Part shown: piece by piece, positions 22,002 to 33,400 of the stretch
Layout of the letters: each line of letters begins with the position of its first letter
Numbering within the stretch: the stretch's first letter is position 1
Origin: Leptopterna dolabrata
Lineage: Eukaryota > Arthropoda > Insecta > Hemiptera > Miridae
Assembly (NCBI GenBank): GCA_954871275.1
Contig: OX940976.1
Span: forward strand, 53,298,796 to 53,362,795
Direction of reading: 5' to 3'
DNA: 64,000 nt
Translations under genes and position numbers: made by a program
The notes under the pieces: model-generated
Told to the model about the DNA's origin: nothing
Databases searched by the model: none
The model's input: only the letters and a program-made list of their open reading frames with translations

Positions 22002-23110
22002 GGTTTATTATTTTCAATAATGAACCATTGGAATCGAGCATGAAAAAAAAAAATTCTTACCCCCCCTCAAAATTTGATGGTTTACGTTTCAAGGTATGTA
22101 GAATCCAAAACTGCAATAAAAATATTTCTGTCTGTCCGCCGTACGCCGTACGCCGTACGCCGTACGCCGTACGGGCCACTTTTCTTAGTTACCATGAAAA
22201 AAAATTGATGAAATTCGGGTTATAGGTTCCGTTCGGCGTCTAGTTGGTCCTCGAAGCTCGACTTTACTGTGAGTCATCTCTAAGGGGTTCAAAATAGGGG
22301 TTGAAATTTTCAAAACGCCTATACTATTTTTTTACGTAAATATTTTTACGGTTTTAAATAGTTCTTGAACTTGCGAGTTTTTTAAGACCATCCGGAGCAT
22401 CGTACGTCCAGCCGTTCGTTCACAGTAAGGCCCCGAAGTTTGCACCGACAGGCATTTTCGACTCCAGTGTGAATGAAATTGTATACAATTCAAACCAAAT
22501 CTCGTAACCAGAGACGCGCCCACAATAGGAATTTGTGAATACGGCCAATCATTGGTAGGGATCACCTGATTATATTGGCGGAGTATGAAGTCGAGTTGGT
22601 TGTTCTGTGATATTATTTCGCTTGAAAAATGATGGCTCTTTTGGAGTTTGTTGGTAGGTAGCGAAACCTGAACAAACGTTGAAGTATTATTGATGGGTAA
22701 ATTATTACTACGGTAAATCATTACTCAACGGTAAATTATTACACAACGGTTCAGTATACCATCTACGTAGAAGGGGCTGGAGTTTGTTGGTAGGTACTTT
22801 TGCAACTTTTTTCACTCCTCATCAACAATTTCTTTTCAGAACTTCATTATGTGCGTTTCTTTTTGTTAGGTACTGTTTGTCATCGGCAGAATTATTTTAG
22901 CAACATTTAACTCGTGATTTAGGTAGGTACCTAGTAACGAGTACGGGGTTAGGTACTAACCTACGGAGGGTCTGCGATCTACATAATATGTATTTAATAG
23001 AATAGTACATATCATATTATATAGAAGGGTTATCTATACATAGAGCTGTGATCTGTAACAGGAGGGTATTCTATACAAAATAATAAACCGTTGTGCAGGG
23101 ATTTGCAGCG
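22002..23110 (+). mobile_element. HINE-like family A, full-length copy inserted in LINE ORF2
   Basis: 1109 bp from GGTTTATTATTTTC to GATTTGCAGCG. It has five CGCCGTA units and the 18-bp block. Left flank is CCATTTTT and right flank TTTTCACTTG. Removing the element and one set of T joins the two LINE coding pieces in one frame, which fixes both element ends to within the T-run. Confidence 0.93.
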
Positions 23111-23477
23111 TTTTCACTTGTAGAGCAATAAAGCTCCTGGTGATCCCGAGCTGTGGTTCGGGACCATATGGGATGGACTCCGATGCCTTTTTAGCAAGGC
23201 GATCAGCGGTCTCGTTGCCCTCGATTCCCTCATGGCCGGGCACCCATAGCAGCGTAAGTTTGTTGCCACGGGCAGCCCCCTTAAGGGAAGTCAGGCAACT
23301 CCAGGTCAGCTTAGATGTTATAGAAAAGGACGAAATGGCCTTTAAAGCTGCCTGGCTGTCAGATAGGATGTAGATCCTTGCGCCTTTGAGTCTTTTCCTG
23401 GCAACCTCTTGCGCACAAATTTCTATAGCATGGGTTTCTGCTTGGTAGATAGTGGCTGCGCTGCCAAGGGGCTTGGC
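23111..23477 (-). pseudogene. LINE ORF2 RNase H domain, C-terminal part
   Basis: Translates on the minus strand as a ribonuclease H domain. QAETHAIEIC has the catalytic Glu, YILSDSQAALKAI the second Asp, and LLWVPGHEGIEGNETADRLA the conserved VPGH and final Asp. It is one frame away from the upstream piece because of a frameshift at about 23475. Otherwise it is open, with all four catalytic acidic residues present when combined with the upstream piece. In life this domain removes the RNA strand during target-primed reverse transcription. Confidence 0.88.
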
Positions 23478-24209
23478 CTACCTAAAGTTTGGCCCATGTA
23501 CCCCGAGCCCAGCCCTACACCCCATCACAGACCCGTCTGTATACCAGACTAGTGAGCCTGGTTCAAATTGAGGCAGGCCTCTTTTCCAGGTCTCGCGATC
23601 ATTTATAATGACCTTAAAGGGAAGGTCGAAGTTCTTTCTTTCCAACATGAAATCGGGAACTGACCGAGTCACTGGGTCTGTCCTGATAGTATCCAGTATA
23701 CTCAGATGACTATCTCTGTGTACAGGCGTCTTGATCCTCCCCAACTGCTGCATTCTTGATGCCCTCAGGTAGGCAGTCCTCTGCACATGAATGTACAAAG
23801 GAGTGAGGTCCAGAAGGACCTCAATTGCTGCAGTTGGCGTGGTATTCATGGCTCCTGTTATGCCTAAGCACGCCTGCCTTTGGAGTTTCCGAAGAACCTC
23901 TTGTGCTGTCACTTGGCAGGATTTTTGCCACCATACCATTGAAGCATAGGTGACCATGGGTTTGACAATTGCTTTATAGGCCCATGCCGTCATGGTGGGT
24001 GTCAGACCCCACGTCTTGCCGAGCATTCTGTGGCAGGACCACAATGCCCGTGTACCTCTACTGATTGTGTACTCCAGATGCTTGTTCCAGGACAGTTTCT
24101 GGTCCAGCATAACCCCCAAATATTTGACCTCAGTGGCGAGGCTCAGCCTCTTACCCTGAAGGCTAGGAGCTGTTAGAAAGAGTTTCCTTCTCTTAGTGAA
24201 GGGGACCAC
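23478..24209 (-). pseudogene. LINE ORF2 reverse transcriptase thumb and start of RNase H
   Basis: A 243-codon open frame. Residues 27-40 (VKYLGVMLDQKLSW) and the WAYKAIVKPMVTYASMVWW segment are the RT thumb region of I/Jockey-type LINEs, followed by LLDLTPLYIHVQRTAYLRAS. LVWYTDGSVM near residue 225 is the first RNase H motif. The palm with the catalytic aspartates is absent because of 5' truncation. The first Met is internal to the original ORF, and the frame remains open upstream to about 24228. It ends at a stop created by the frameshift near 23475. Confidence 0.9.
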
Positions 24210-24244
24210 GGTGGTTTTCTCAGGGTTTAAAAAAAAAAAAAAAA

Positions 24245-24769
24245 GGACTTACCTAACTTTAATTACTGAGCGTTTGATTGCTTATTGTTCGACTGGTGGA
24301 ATTTTTTACTAGTCTATGTGTGTGTGTATGTGGATGGGTAAGTATCCACCGCAAAAACGACCCTACTAATTCCGAGTCTTATGCCAGTAGAATTTCAGTG
24401 TTCTGCGCAGAAAGGGTATCTTCACAGGAAACGTTACATCGTTTCAACCTTTTTTTTTTGGTAGATATAAGTTCATGTTTCGCGGCCAAATGATTCATTC
24501 AATAGGTGAGCATTTCGGAAAATTGTGGTGGGTTCATGGGGCTGTGGAATCATGTATAATTAATATAGTTAATATCATGTAACTGCAATTGCCAAACGTT
24601 ATAGAGCTTACAGTTCGACTCTGGTGGCATTTTTGTTGTCTCTTTCTCCGTGTGTGCGGTGCAACAGTGTGTGCCTGCTTGGGTTGGTAGGTGTCCTCCG
24701 CGAAAAGAAAAGCCGGCCGTAACTCAAGTTCTTACGCTAATAGGAATTAAGTGATCTATAAACAGAAGG
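24245..24769. other. Unassigned spacer with a diverged direct repeat
   Basis: Two related stretches, about 24285-24355 and 24615-24705, share TTCGACT-n-GGTGG, a GTGTGTG-rich segment and a TCCnCCGCnAAAA ending. Their similarity is modest. No coding signal. Confidence 0.4.
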
Positions 24770-24943
24770 GGTATAAATAATAAACCGTTGGGTGATAATT
24801 TGCAGCATTTTTTCATTACATTTGTGGATTCTCTGAAATTACCTAACTAGAAATGAAAACCGTCAAGGTTTGAGCGGAGTTTAAAATTTTTTCCATTCTC
24901 GATTACGAAGTTTTATTAGGTAACCTGTTGAAAATAATAAACC
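24770..24943. mobile_element. HINE-like terminal remnants
   Basis: 24770-24812 is a plus-strand right end (AATAATAAACCGTTGGGTG, then TTTGCAGCATTTT). 24820-24943 is a reverse-complement left end finishing AAAATAATAAACC. Similar to the composite at 756-1010. Confidence 0.6.
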
Positions 24944-25944
24944 AAATCGGTTGTAACTTAGCTAAAAGGCTGCAAATCCCTGCACAACGGTTTATTATTT
25001 TGTATAGAATACACTTTTGTTACAGATCACATCTCTATGTATAGATAACCCGTCTATATAATATGATATGTACTATTCTATACATATTATGTAGATCGCA
25101 GACCCTCCGTAGGTTAGTACCTAACCCCGTACTCGTTACTAGGTACCTACCTAAATCACGAGTTAAATGTTGCTAAAATAATTCTGCCGATGACAAACAG
25201 TACCTAACAAAAGAAACACACATAATGAAGTTCTCAAAAGAAATTGTTGATGAGGAGTGAAAAAAGTTGCAAACGTACCTACCAACAAACTCCAGCCCCT
25301 TCTACGTAGATGATATAATGAACCGTTGTGTAATAATTTACCGTTGAGTAATGATTTACCGTAGTAATAATTTACCCATCAAAAATACTTCAACGTTTGT
25401 TCAAGTTTCACTACCTACCAACACACTCAAAAAGAGCCGTCATTTTTCAAATGAAATAATATCACAGAACAACCAACTCGACTTTATACTGCGCCAATAT
25501 AATCAGGTGATCCCTACCAATGATTTTATCTCCGCCAAATTTCCTATTGTGGGCGCGTCTCTGGTTACGACATTTGGTTTGAATTGTATACAATTTCATT
25601 CACACTGGAGTCGAAAATGCCTGTCGGTGCAAACTTCGGGTCCTTACTGTGAACGAACGGCTGGACGTACGACGCTCCGGATGGTCTTAAAAAACTCGCA
25701 AGTTCAAGAACTATTTAAAACCGTAAAAATATTCACGTAAAAAAATGGTATAGGCATTTTGAAAATTTCAACCCCTATTTCGAACCCCTTAGAGATGACT
25801 GACTCTAACGTCGAGCTTCGAGGACCAACTAGACGCCGAACGGAACCTATAACCCGAATTTCATCAATTTTTTTTCATGGTAACTAAGAAAAGTGGCCCG
25901 TACGGCGTACGGCGTACGGCGTACGGCGGACAGACAGAAATATT

Positions 25945-27026
25945 GGTTTATTATTTTCAATAATGAACCATTGGAATCGAGCATGAAAAAAAAAATTCTT
26001 ACCCCCCCTCAAAATTTGATGGTTTACGTTTCAAGGTATGTAGAATCCAAAACTGCAATAAAAATATTTCTGTCTGTCCGCCGTACGCCGTACGGGCCAC
26101 TTTTCTTAGTTACCATGAAAAAAAATTGATGAAATTCGGGTTATAGGTTCCGTTCGGCGTCTAGTTGGTCCTCGAAGCTCGACGTTACTGTGAGTCATCT
26201 CTAAGGGGTTCAAAATAGGGGTTGAAATTTTCAAAACGCCTATACCATTTTTTTACGTAATTATTTTTACGGTTTTAAATAGTTCTTGAACTTGCGAGTT
26301 TTTTAAGACCATCCGGAGCGTCGTACGTCCAGCCGTTCGTTCACAGTAAGGCCCCGGAGTTTGCACCGACAGGCATTTTCGACTCCAGTGTGAATGAAAT
26401 TGTATATAATTCAAACCAAATCTCGTAACCAGAGACGCGCCCACAATAGGAAATTTGGCGGGGATAAAATCATTGGTAGGGATCACCTGATTATATTGGC
26501 GGAGTATGAAGTCGAGTTGGTTGTTCTGTGATATTATTTCGCTTGAAAAATGATGGCTCTTTTGGAGTTTGTTGGTAGGTAGTGAAACTTGAACAAACGT
26601 TGAAGTATTATTGATGGGTAAATTATTACTACGGTAAATCATTACTCAACGGTAAATAATTACACAACGGTTCATTATACCATCTACGTAGAAGGGGCTG
26701 GAGTTTGTTGGTAGGTACTTTTGCAACTTTTTTCACTCCTCATCAACAATTTCTTTTCAGAACTTCATTATGTGTGTTTCTTTTTGTTAGGTACCGTTTG
26801 TCATCGGCAGAATTATTTTATCAACATTTAACTCGTGATTTAGGTAGGTACCTAGTAACGAGTACGGGGTTAGGTACTAACCTACGGAGGGTCTGCGATC
26901 TACATAATATGTATAGAGTAGTACATATCATATTATATAGACGGGTTATCTATACATAGAGCTGCGATCTGTAACAGAAGGGTATTCTATACAAAATAAT
27001 AAACCGTTGTGCAGGGATTTGCAGCG
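25945..27026 (+). mobile_element. HINE-like family A copy nested in another A copy
   Basis: Complete, with two CGCCGTA units. The left end GGTTTATT follows AAATATT of the outer element. The right end GCAGCG is followed by TTTT and then directly by the left end of a family B copy. Confidence 0.9.
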
Positions 27027-27030
27027 TTTT

Positions 27031-27785
27031 GGTTTATTATTCTGTGAATAATACACCTATGTATTCGCTCAGCAAAAAATGTTTATAACACCCCCTCAAA
27101 CTTTTTTCTTTTACGTTTCAAGGTGCGTAGATTCCAAAAATGCAATGTCCATCCGCCGTCCGCCGTATCTCGTGTACAGGCTTCATTTTCGGTCTAAAAA
27201 AATCGTTCTTTCGCACACATGCTCCATTTGGGCCCTAGTTGTGTCCCGAAACTTTTCATCCCGATCGGAATATACCCAGGGGTGTTATGAGTGAAAATGT
27301 GTGTAAAAATAGGTACTTTTTGCGTTTTAGCAACATGTTGGTAAGATGAGCTTCTGAGATATCTTTTTCCATGTTTTTGAGGACGAGAAGACCGAATATG
27401 AAGTCGATTTTGACCAAAGAGTGGAAAATTGAGTTCTACCAAATGTTCAGCTCCCAAAATTGATTTTTTATGAGTCAGAAACCTGGGAAATCGTCTGAAA
27501 TCACCATCAGTTTGGATAATAGCACTGGAAAAAGTGTCAACACGTGGATCAAGAGGATTAAATGGCACTACCAATGATCAAAGATAGTTGGAAAAAAAAT
27601 AATAATAAAAAAAAAGAAAAGGAGCGTAGGTACCTAATTTGTGTTTTAGGGGCCAAAATTAATGGAAACCATCAGAAATAGCTATTTCGATTATTACGCA
27701 TGAATGAAACAATAAATGAACAGCCAACATTTCTGTAGGTATGTCCAGTAGAATAATAAACCCATGTGACAAGGACTTTGCAGCG
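27031..27785 (+). mobile_element. HINE-like family B, full-length copy
   Basis: From GGTTTATTATTCTGTGAATA to GGACTTTGCAGCG, joined head-to-tail to the family A right end through TTTT. It contains the CCGCCGTCCGCCGTA remnant, TTCTTTCGCACACA and CCCGATCGGAATA blocks, and a low-complexity A-rich stretch near 27590-27620. Confidence 0.9.
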
Positions 27786-27790
27786 TTTTT

Positions 27791-28222
27791 ACGTTTTAGC
27801 AACATATTGGTAACATGAGCTTCTGAGATATCGTTTTCTATGTTTTTGGGGACAAGAAGACCGAATATGAAGTCGATTTTGACCAAAGAGTGGAAAATTG
27901 AGTTCTACCAAATGTTCAGCTCCCAGAATTGATTTTTTATTAGTGAAAAACCTGGGAAATCGTCTGAAATCACCATCAGTTTGTATAATAACACTGGAAA
28001 AAGTGTCAATACGTGGTTCAGGACGATTAAATGGCACTACCAATGATCAAAGATAGTTTTAAAAAAAAAGATAATTTGTGTTTTGGGGGCCAAAATTAAT
28101 GGAAACCATCAGAAGTAGCTATTTCGATTATTACGCATGAAAGAAACAATTAATGAACAGCCAACCTTTCTGTAGGTAAGTCCAATAGAATAATAAACCC
28201 ATGTGACAAGGACTTTGCAGCG
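27791..28222 (+). mobile_element. HINE-like family B, left-truncated tandem copy
   Basis: Repeats the right 60% of the preceding B copy, starting at ACGTTTTAGCAACAT and ending GGACTTTGCAGCG. It follows that copy head-to-tail with only a T-run between. It lacks the A-rich tract and is closer in detail to the minus-strand B copy at 9683-10459. Confidence 0.88.
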
Positions 28223-28343
28223 TTTTTTATTGCAGTTTTGGATTCTACATACCTTGAAACGTAAACCACCAAATTTTGAGGGGGGGTAAGAATTTTTTGT
28301 TTCATGCTCGATTCCAATGGTTCATTATTGAAAATAATAAACC

Positions 28344-29955
28344 AAAATTAGCCTGTGATTGGTAGAAATCCGCTTCAAGGCTTACTGATACTATTGTACC
28401 TACTTTACTACTTCATTAATCGCACGGCGACTGGCAAGAACTCGCTTGTTAACTTGACAGTCCTACTTCACTCACTGTACCTACTTTACAACTTGAAACT
28501 TGTAGCATTATAAAATGCACTTCCAAAAATGTCACTTGTAACTTGCAACTGTTGTCTTATGAACAGGCATCTGGTAGCCATGTTTGATCTTGGAATCTTG
28601 GAGGGGCATGGGAAAATTTTTGTTTTCCTGTTTGATTCTGTAAACCATCGGAATAATCAATAATGAAAAAGGTGAGTTATTTCAAATTTATAGTTCCCTA
28701 CAGCTAGTCATAGTGATAAATAGAAACAAAAAGATGATTCCGTAGATGGTAATTTTATAATTCCATGAGTGGGTCAAATTTGTGTTAAAAAAAGGTTTTA
28801 TCAAAAATGTCTAAAAATCACCAACAATTATTTTAAAATTAAGACAATTGGGTAAGTATGATGAATCAAAACAACCGACTCAAACCAAACACGTTTTACG
28901 TAAATATTGAACAAAAGTGTGTTAAATTTAAGGTTTTGTTCGTTGTAATGTTTACGACGTCGACGCACCTTGTGGCACCTTTAGGCACTAACCTGGCTCT
29001 TGCACTTGGGTAGAGACTAGATAAGTGTTCTCAAATTCTGTAGTATAGATAATAGTGGCACACTTTCGGAACTGATAGCAATGAGAAAGTATCATGCGGT
29101 TTAGTTTAATACTTCAGTGTCAAATGGAACAGAAATTCAGTACAATCAAAATCGCTTGTTTTAGAAGTAAAGCCATTGCCCACTCAAAAAATCGTTATGA
29201 AGGCAGCCATTGAGTTTCACTTTTCAATGGATAGGTCATTCATGGTCTACAAGACTATACTAGAGACTAGATCAACAGTTATTGTTAGAAAGTTACAACC
29301 TCCTCAAAACTATAATAATTAAAACTACCTTGAAAGTCGAGAGTTGAAGAACACTCTCGCTCTTCACTTCAGTCCAAGTCTTTTGTTACCTCCAGTTTCT
29401 CAGAGGTCCCTGTTCACAAATTAACTTGAATTCACCGAGAGACCCTGTAACGGGAGCTTCAATTAAAACTTCGCATGGCAAGGGCTGAAGAAAGCGAGGG
29501 AAGGAAAGATGGGAGAAAGAGTTCGAAGAGTTAGTATGAAGGCTGAAAATACGAAATTGATCGTTCAGACCAAAACTGATCATTATTTTCCGCATTTTCC
29601 TCTCGAGAAGCACTGTACTGAGAGCAGTGGGGAAATTTTATATTTTCTCATCTTTTTCTTGGTTAGGAAGGAAAGGTATTATGGATTTTTCCGAATCTCC
29701 AAGACCAACTTCGTTTGATGTTCAAGAAGTGTTGCTTCTTAAAAGCTTCGAGGACCAATGAAATGATAATGGACAATTTTGGGGATTTGATATTTTCTTA
29801 ATCGCTGATATAGCATGGATAGAAAATGTCAGGAGGCCATTCGTCCTTTCGAACGGTAAAAGCCCTTCGCTACTAGAATAACTATTTTAAATTTCCCCAA
29901 AATAAGGATAACACCGAATGAATGGACGAATTTGAAGATGAGCAATTACCAAAAA
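28344..29955. other. Unassigned stretch
   Basis: No recognised repeat or gene. Frames at 29386-29718 overlap on opposite strands without motifs. Confidence 0.45.
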
Positions 29956-30475
29956 TGCTGCAAATTATTACACAAGGTTTTTTTTAACCTATTTACCCCT
30001 CTGCGTAGATTGCTACTTTCTGTGTTCAATACCTCCCCCCGTGCTACCTTTCAGGGAAGTCATAAATCGAGTACTAGAGCCGGCCAGGCAATGCAAGTTT
30101 CATAAATATGCGGTGGATTCAAGAATTCTAGCTATAGCTATTATTTGTCGTACAAAAGTACCTACCCTACAACGAAATCCAAAATCTTTCTTCATATGAA
30201 ACAATATCTCGGAGCAAGCAACTCGATTTCATACAGCCATGCTTGACTATTAAATCAGGTGTTCCGTAGCAATGATATAATGTGGGGTGGATGTATATCG
30301 TTTCATTCACGATCATGTTGACGAAGGTTTTCGGTGAAAACTTCAGGGACTATGAACGAACTGCTGAACGTACAGTGCCCAGAAAATCCACAAGTTCGAG
30401 ATCAATAAAAAAAATTGACCTTTTTGAGCTACGGCGGTCTGATTGTTTCAACTCCTTTTTTCACCACGTGGAGAT
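29956..30475 (-). mobile_element. HINE-like C/A-type fragment
   Basis: Starts TGCTGCAAATTATTACACAA, continues with the C-type CTGCGTAGAT and GAGCCGGCCAGG blocks and AAGAATTCTAGCTATA, then the A-type GTTTCATTCACGATCATG block, and fades at the CACGTGGAGATGACT motif. The left end is missing. Confidence 0.65.
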
Positions 30476-33400
30476 GACTAACTTCTGCTATTACCACTAG
30501 CTAACTTCTATTACCTAAAATGTAGTTGTATTAACTAAAAGAGTTTACATTATGGCACGTTACAACACTATAATATTACGAAGCATCACTGTTGAGTTTT
30601 TATTACTTTATTTATTTTTAACAAGTAGGCAAATTTCGTTGTTAAGAGATTAAAATCACAATTGGTCTGAAAAATCCTGTAGTAGGTAGGCTCAAAAAAT
30701 CCCCGTGGCCCGTGTAGAGGGTTTAATCCGTCGTCGAATGAATTCTTTTTTTCCAAGAAAAATGGCTTGCTTTTAAACAAATGGTTGTTCGAACATCTTG
30801 CGAAGGTTTTAACTCTTTTCCAAGTGCCATAGAGACTCAATTCGGCAAAAAAGGCGGCAGAAAAATATTTTCAGTCTCTTGCAAACCGAGAATTACGATT
30901 CACGATTTTCTCGTCCCTCTTCCGGTGTTTGAATTCAGGAAAACACAGTGTGACAGGGATAAGAAGCTTACTCGTGTTTGAATAATTTATGGCTGCGATG
31001 GAAATTTTGTTCCTTTAAACATGAGCCATTTGAAATATATTTTTAGCCAAATCACTGTCCAAAGTAATACTGCAGCATTTTTATTGGAAAGGGCAACACC
31101 ATTCGGCTCCCAATGCTCTGATTCCGTGACAAGGTTGAATTTTCCTGGATAAAAAATAATATTAAGATATTGTATGCAATACATCGTGGATCCTATTGTT
31201 ATTACGAATAGCTGTAGCTGTAGAGAGAAAAATCCGATCATACTCAGTAAAATTTCTTATAACGACTATCAATGGACTAAGCAATCTTAGTTATTATTGC
31301 AGAGTGTCGTTATAGCCGATATTAGTGAAAAGAGACATTATTTTGGAGTTTTTTCAAATTTACCGCTATTTCATATTTTTGGGTGTGGGGTGTTGATTAG
31401 ATTGTGTGAATAGTATTTTCAGTTTCAAAAAAATCTTCTTCTTCTTGCTTTATTTCTTTTCTCTTCTTAATATTTACGAGTACCTAGCTATAAAAACGAG
31501 TGTCTGGGCATGTGGCAGCACCACGGTCGAACGGCTTAACCGATTCAGATGCGGTTTGTTGCAAAATGATCATAGCAAGTTCCAGATTAGAATATAGACT
31601 ATACCAGAATGTGTTATTCCTCCTCCACAATCGAGCAAATCAATGTATACTAAGAAAATGTATACTAACTATACTATACTATTAAACTACTACTATACTG
31701 TATACTAAATGTAACTGTAACTACTGTATACTAAATGTAATTTTCCGAACTACTATTGTCCGAACTCCAAAATTAGTACAAGAGCTTGTTACACCCAAGG
31801 CTGTGATTCATTTACTGAGGGATGGGAAAATGATTAGAAATTTTTATGTCCGCCAGCAATCTACATACAATATATTTCTTAGTACCTATTTCCAAGGAAT
31901 AGTCGTTATAAACAAATTACCAGGACAGTCGACGTGGTATATATATACGATATCGTCGTTGTTACCGTTGTCGTTATAAACTATGTTTTTTATTAGTGTA
32001 TGTGAAGCAGGCCAAGCTTTACTTGAAAAACCCGCCATTACAGCCCGTTGGTCGTTGAAGAAGAAGTCGTTTTAAACTATTATTACTGTACACTTGATTG
32101 TATGAATTGAATACCCCTGGAAGGATTGACAGATTTACTGATCATTTTAGAAAATTAAACATAATTTATATAATTTTAGATACATCCCTTTACACGGATG
32201 GTAAAGTTCATGAGTTGTTCCTCACATTTCTGAAGAGGTTTCCCTTCTCTAGAACCTCGGTGAGATTTTTGGATAATAGGCATTTTATTGCACCGTCCGT
32301 CATAATCCAGGCTCACTCAGAATGGAAAAATTCGGAACACTCTTCTTCTGTGAACTCCCTCCAAGATTTATAAAACTGCTTGTAGAGCAAGAGCAATTCC
32401 TTTTAGAAGGCACTTCTCTCAGCAACTGCCCTATTTCCATACCGTACCATTACTATACTTTATTCAGATTTTTGGCAATTTTTCAAGATGAGAACAAAAG
32501 TAAACTTGAAACAACTTCATCGTGCTTGCGGCGAGTTCATTTTCCAACGCTACACGCCCTGTACCCCGTGAGTCATGTACCTATTTACGCACAGTCTTGC
32601 TGGAATTTTTGTTTTTATAGTTTGTTTCATGAATCCAGAAATTGTGCAAAAATCGCATATTGCGAAATGCATCAGTTGACGTTCAAAAAATGTTTGAAAC
32701 GCTAAATGCAAATAGAATGCATACCGAATCCTTATCGCCCATGGTTACAAAACCAATGCGATACCAGGTAGACAAGTGCCTTCGGTCAGAAATTTATTAT
32801 TGGTGGTGAAAATTGATTTTTCACATTCCACCTCAAGCATTACACACCTATGGCTCACCACTCAAAGAAATTTTGAATCTGTGTATTATTTCCGGTGACC
32901 GGTGGTTGGTCCACATTGGACGCAAACACTTTTGGACCCATTGCAATTGTTTATTTTCTTCGAAAATTCGGTAGGTAAGTTCGCAATATGCCTAGCTACG
33001 GATGTTTTTACCTGTTTGTTATGTGTCGTCCAAAAACCAGAGAAAGAAGACTAACTTGGACCGTGTACAGATGAGTTATATCACTATTCCTGAAGTCACC
33101 AAATTTCAGAGGAAAAGTGAAGGTGAAGAGGGTTTTAACGAGTTCTCCAGTGAATTGGTTAATTTGTTAGCATTATAGGCGTACGTATTTTAAGAATCAT
33201 AGTGAAAGTTGTAAACAATTCCAAGTTTCATTTTGATCGGAAAGCTTTTATGTACTTACTCCCAAGATAGTTTCTTTGAAGAGAGGAATGGTACATTGCG
33301 TTTACCAAATGCATGGAAGCGGCCTTAAGCAATGACAAATATCCAAAACAAATTAAATAGCCCATGCTAAATTCTACTACCTAAGGAAAGCGTTATGATA

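Larger units (their letters stand above)
21532..24228 (-). mobile_element. 5'-truncated non-LTR retrotransposon with RNase H, split by a family A copy
   Basis: Minus-strand element. Poly(A) tail at 21532-21540, 3' UTR at 21541-21607, coding sequence at 21608-21997 and 23111-24228, interrupted by 22002-23110. It is truncated at its 5' side inside RT, at the peptide NPEKTTVVPFTKRRK. A run of A follows on the plus strand (24229-24244). The domain order (RT thumb, RNase H, zinc-knuckle C-terminus) resembles the I/LOA/Jockey group of LINEs. Confidence 0.9.
24968..28343 (-). mobile_element. HINE-like family A outer copy, split in two by a 2.3-kb nest
   Basis: The right and central parts lie at 24968-25944. 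The distal left-end part lies at about 28223-28343, finishing AAAATAATAAACC. The two join exactly within the AAATATTTTTATTGC motif of family A, giving a copy of about 1.1 kb. Between them lie one A copy and two B copies. The four CGCCGTA units are at about 25897-25925 (inverted). Confidence 0.92.

Noticed and set aside
22332..22721. A 129-codon frame recurring in several family A copies (also 25351-25740 and 26253-26642)
   Set aside because: It is open only in the youngest copies, spans the 18-bp repeat and unrelated blocks, and is broken in older copies without signs of protein-level conservation. Family B and C have no counterpart. Treated as a chance frame in a non-coding element.
32322..32705. 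A 127-codon plus-strand gene
   Set aside because: No domain, signal peptide, promoter or splice context. Composition is like translated AT-rich noncoding DNA.
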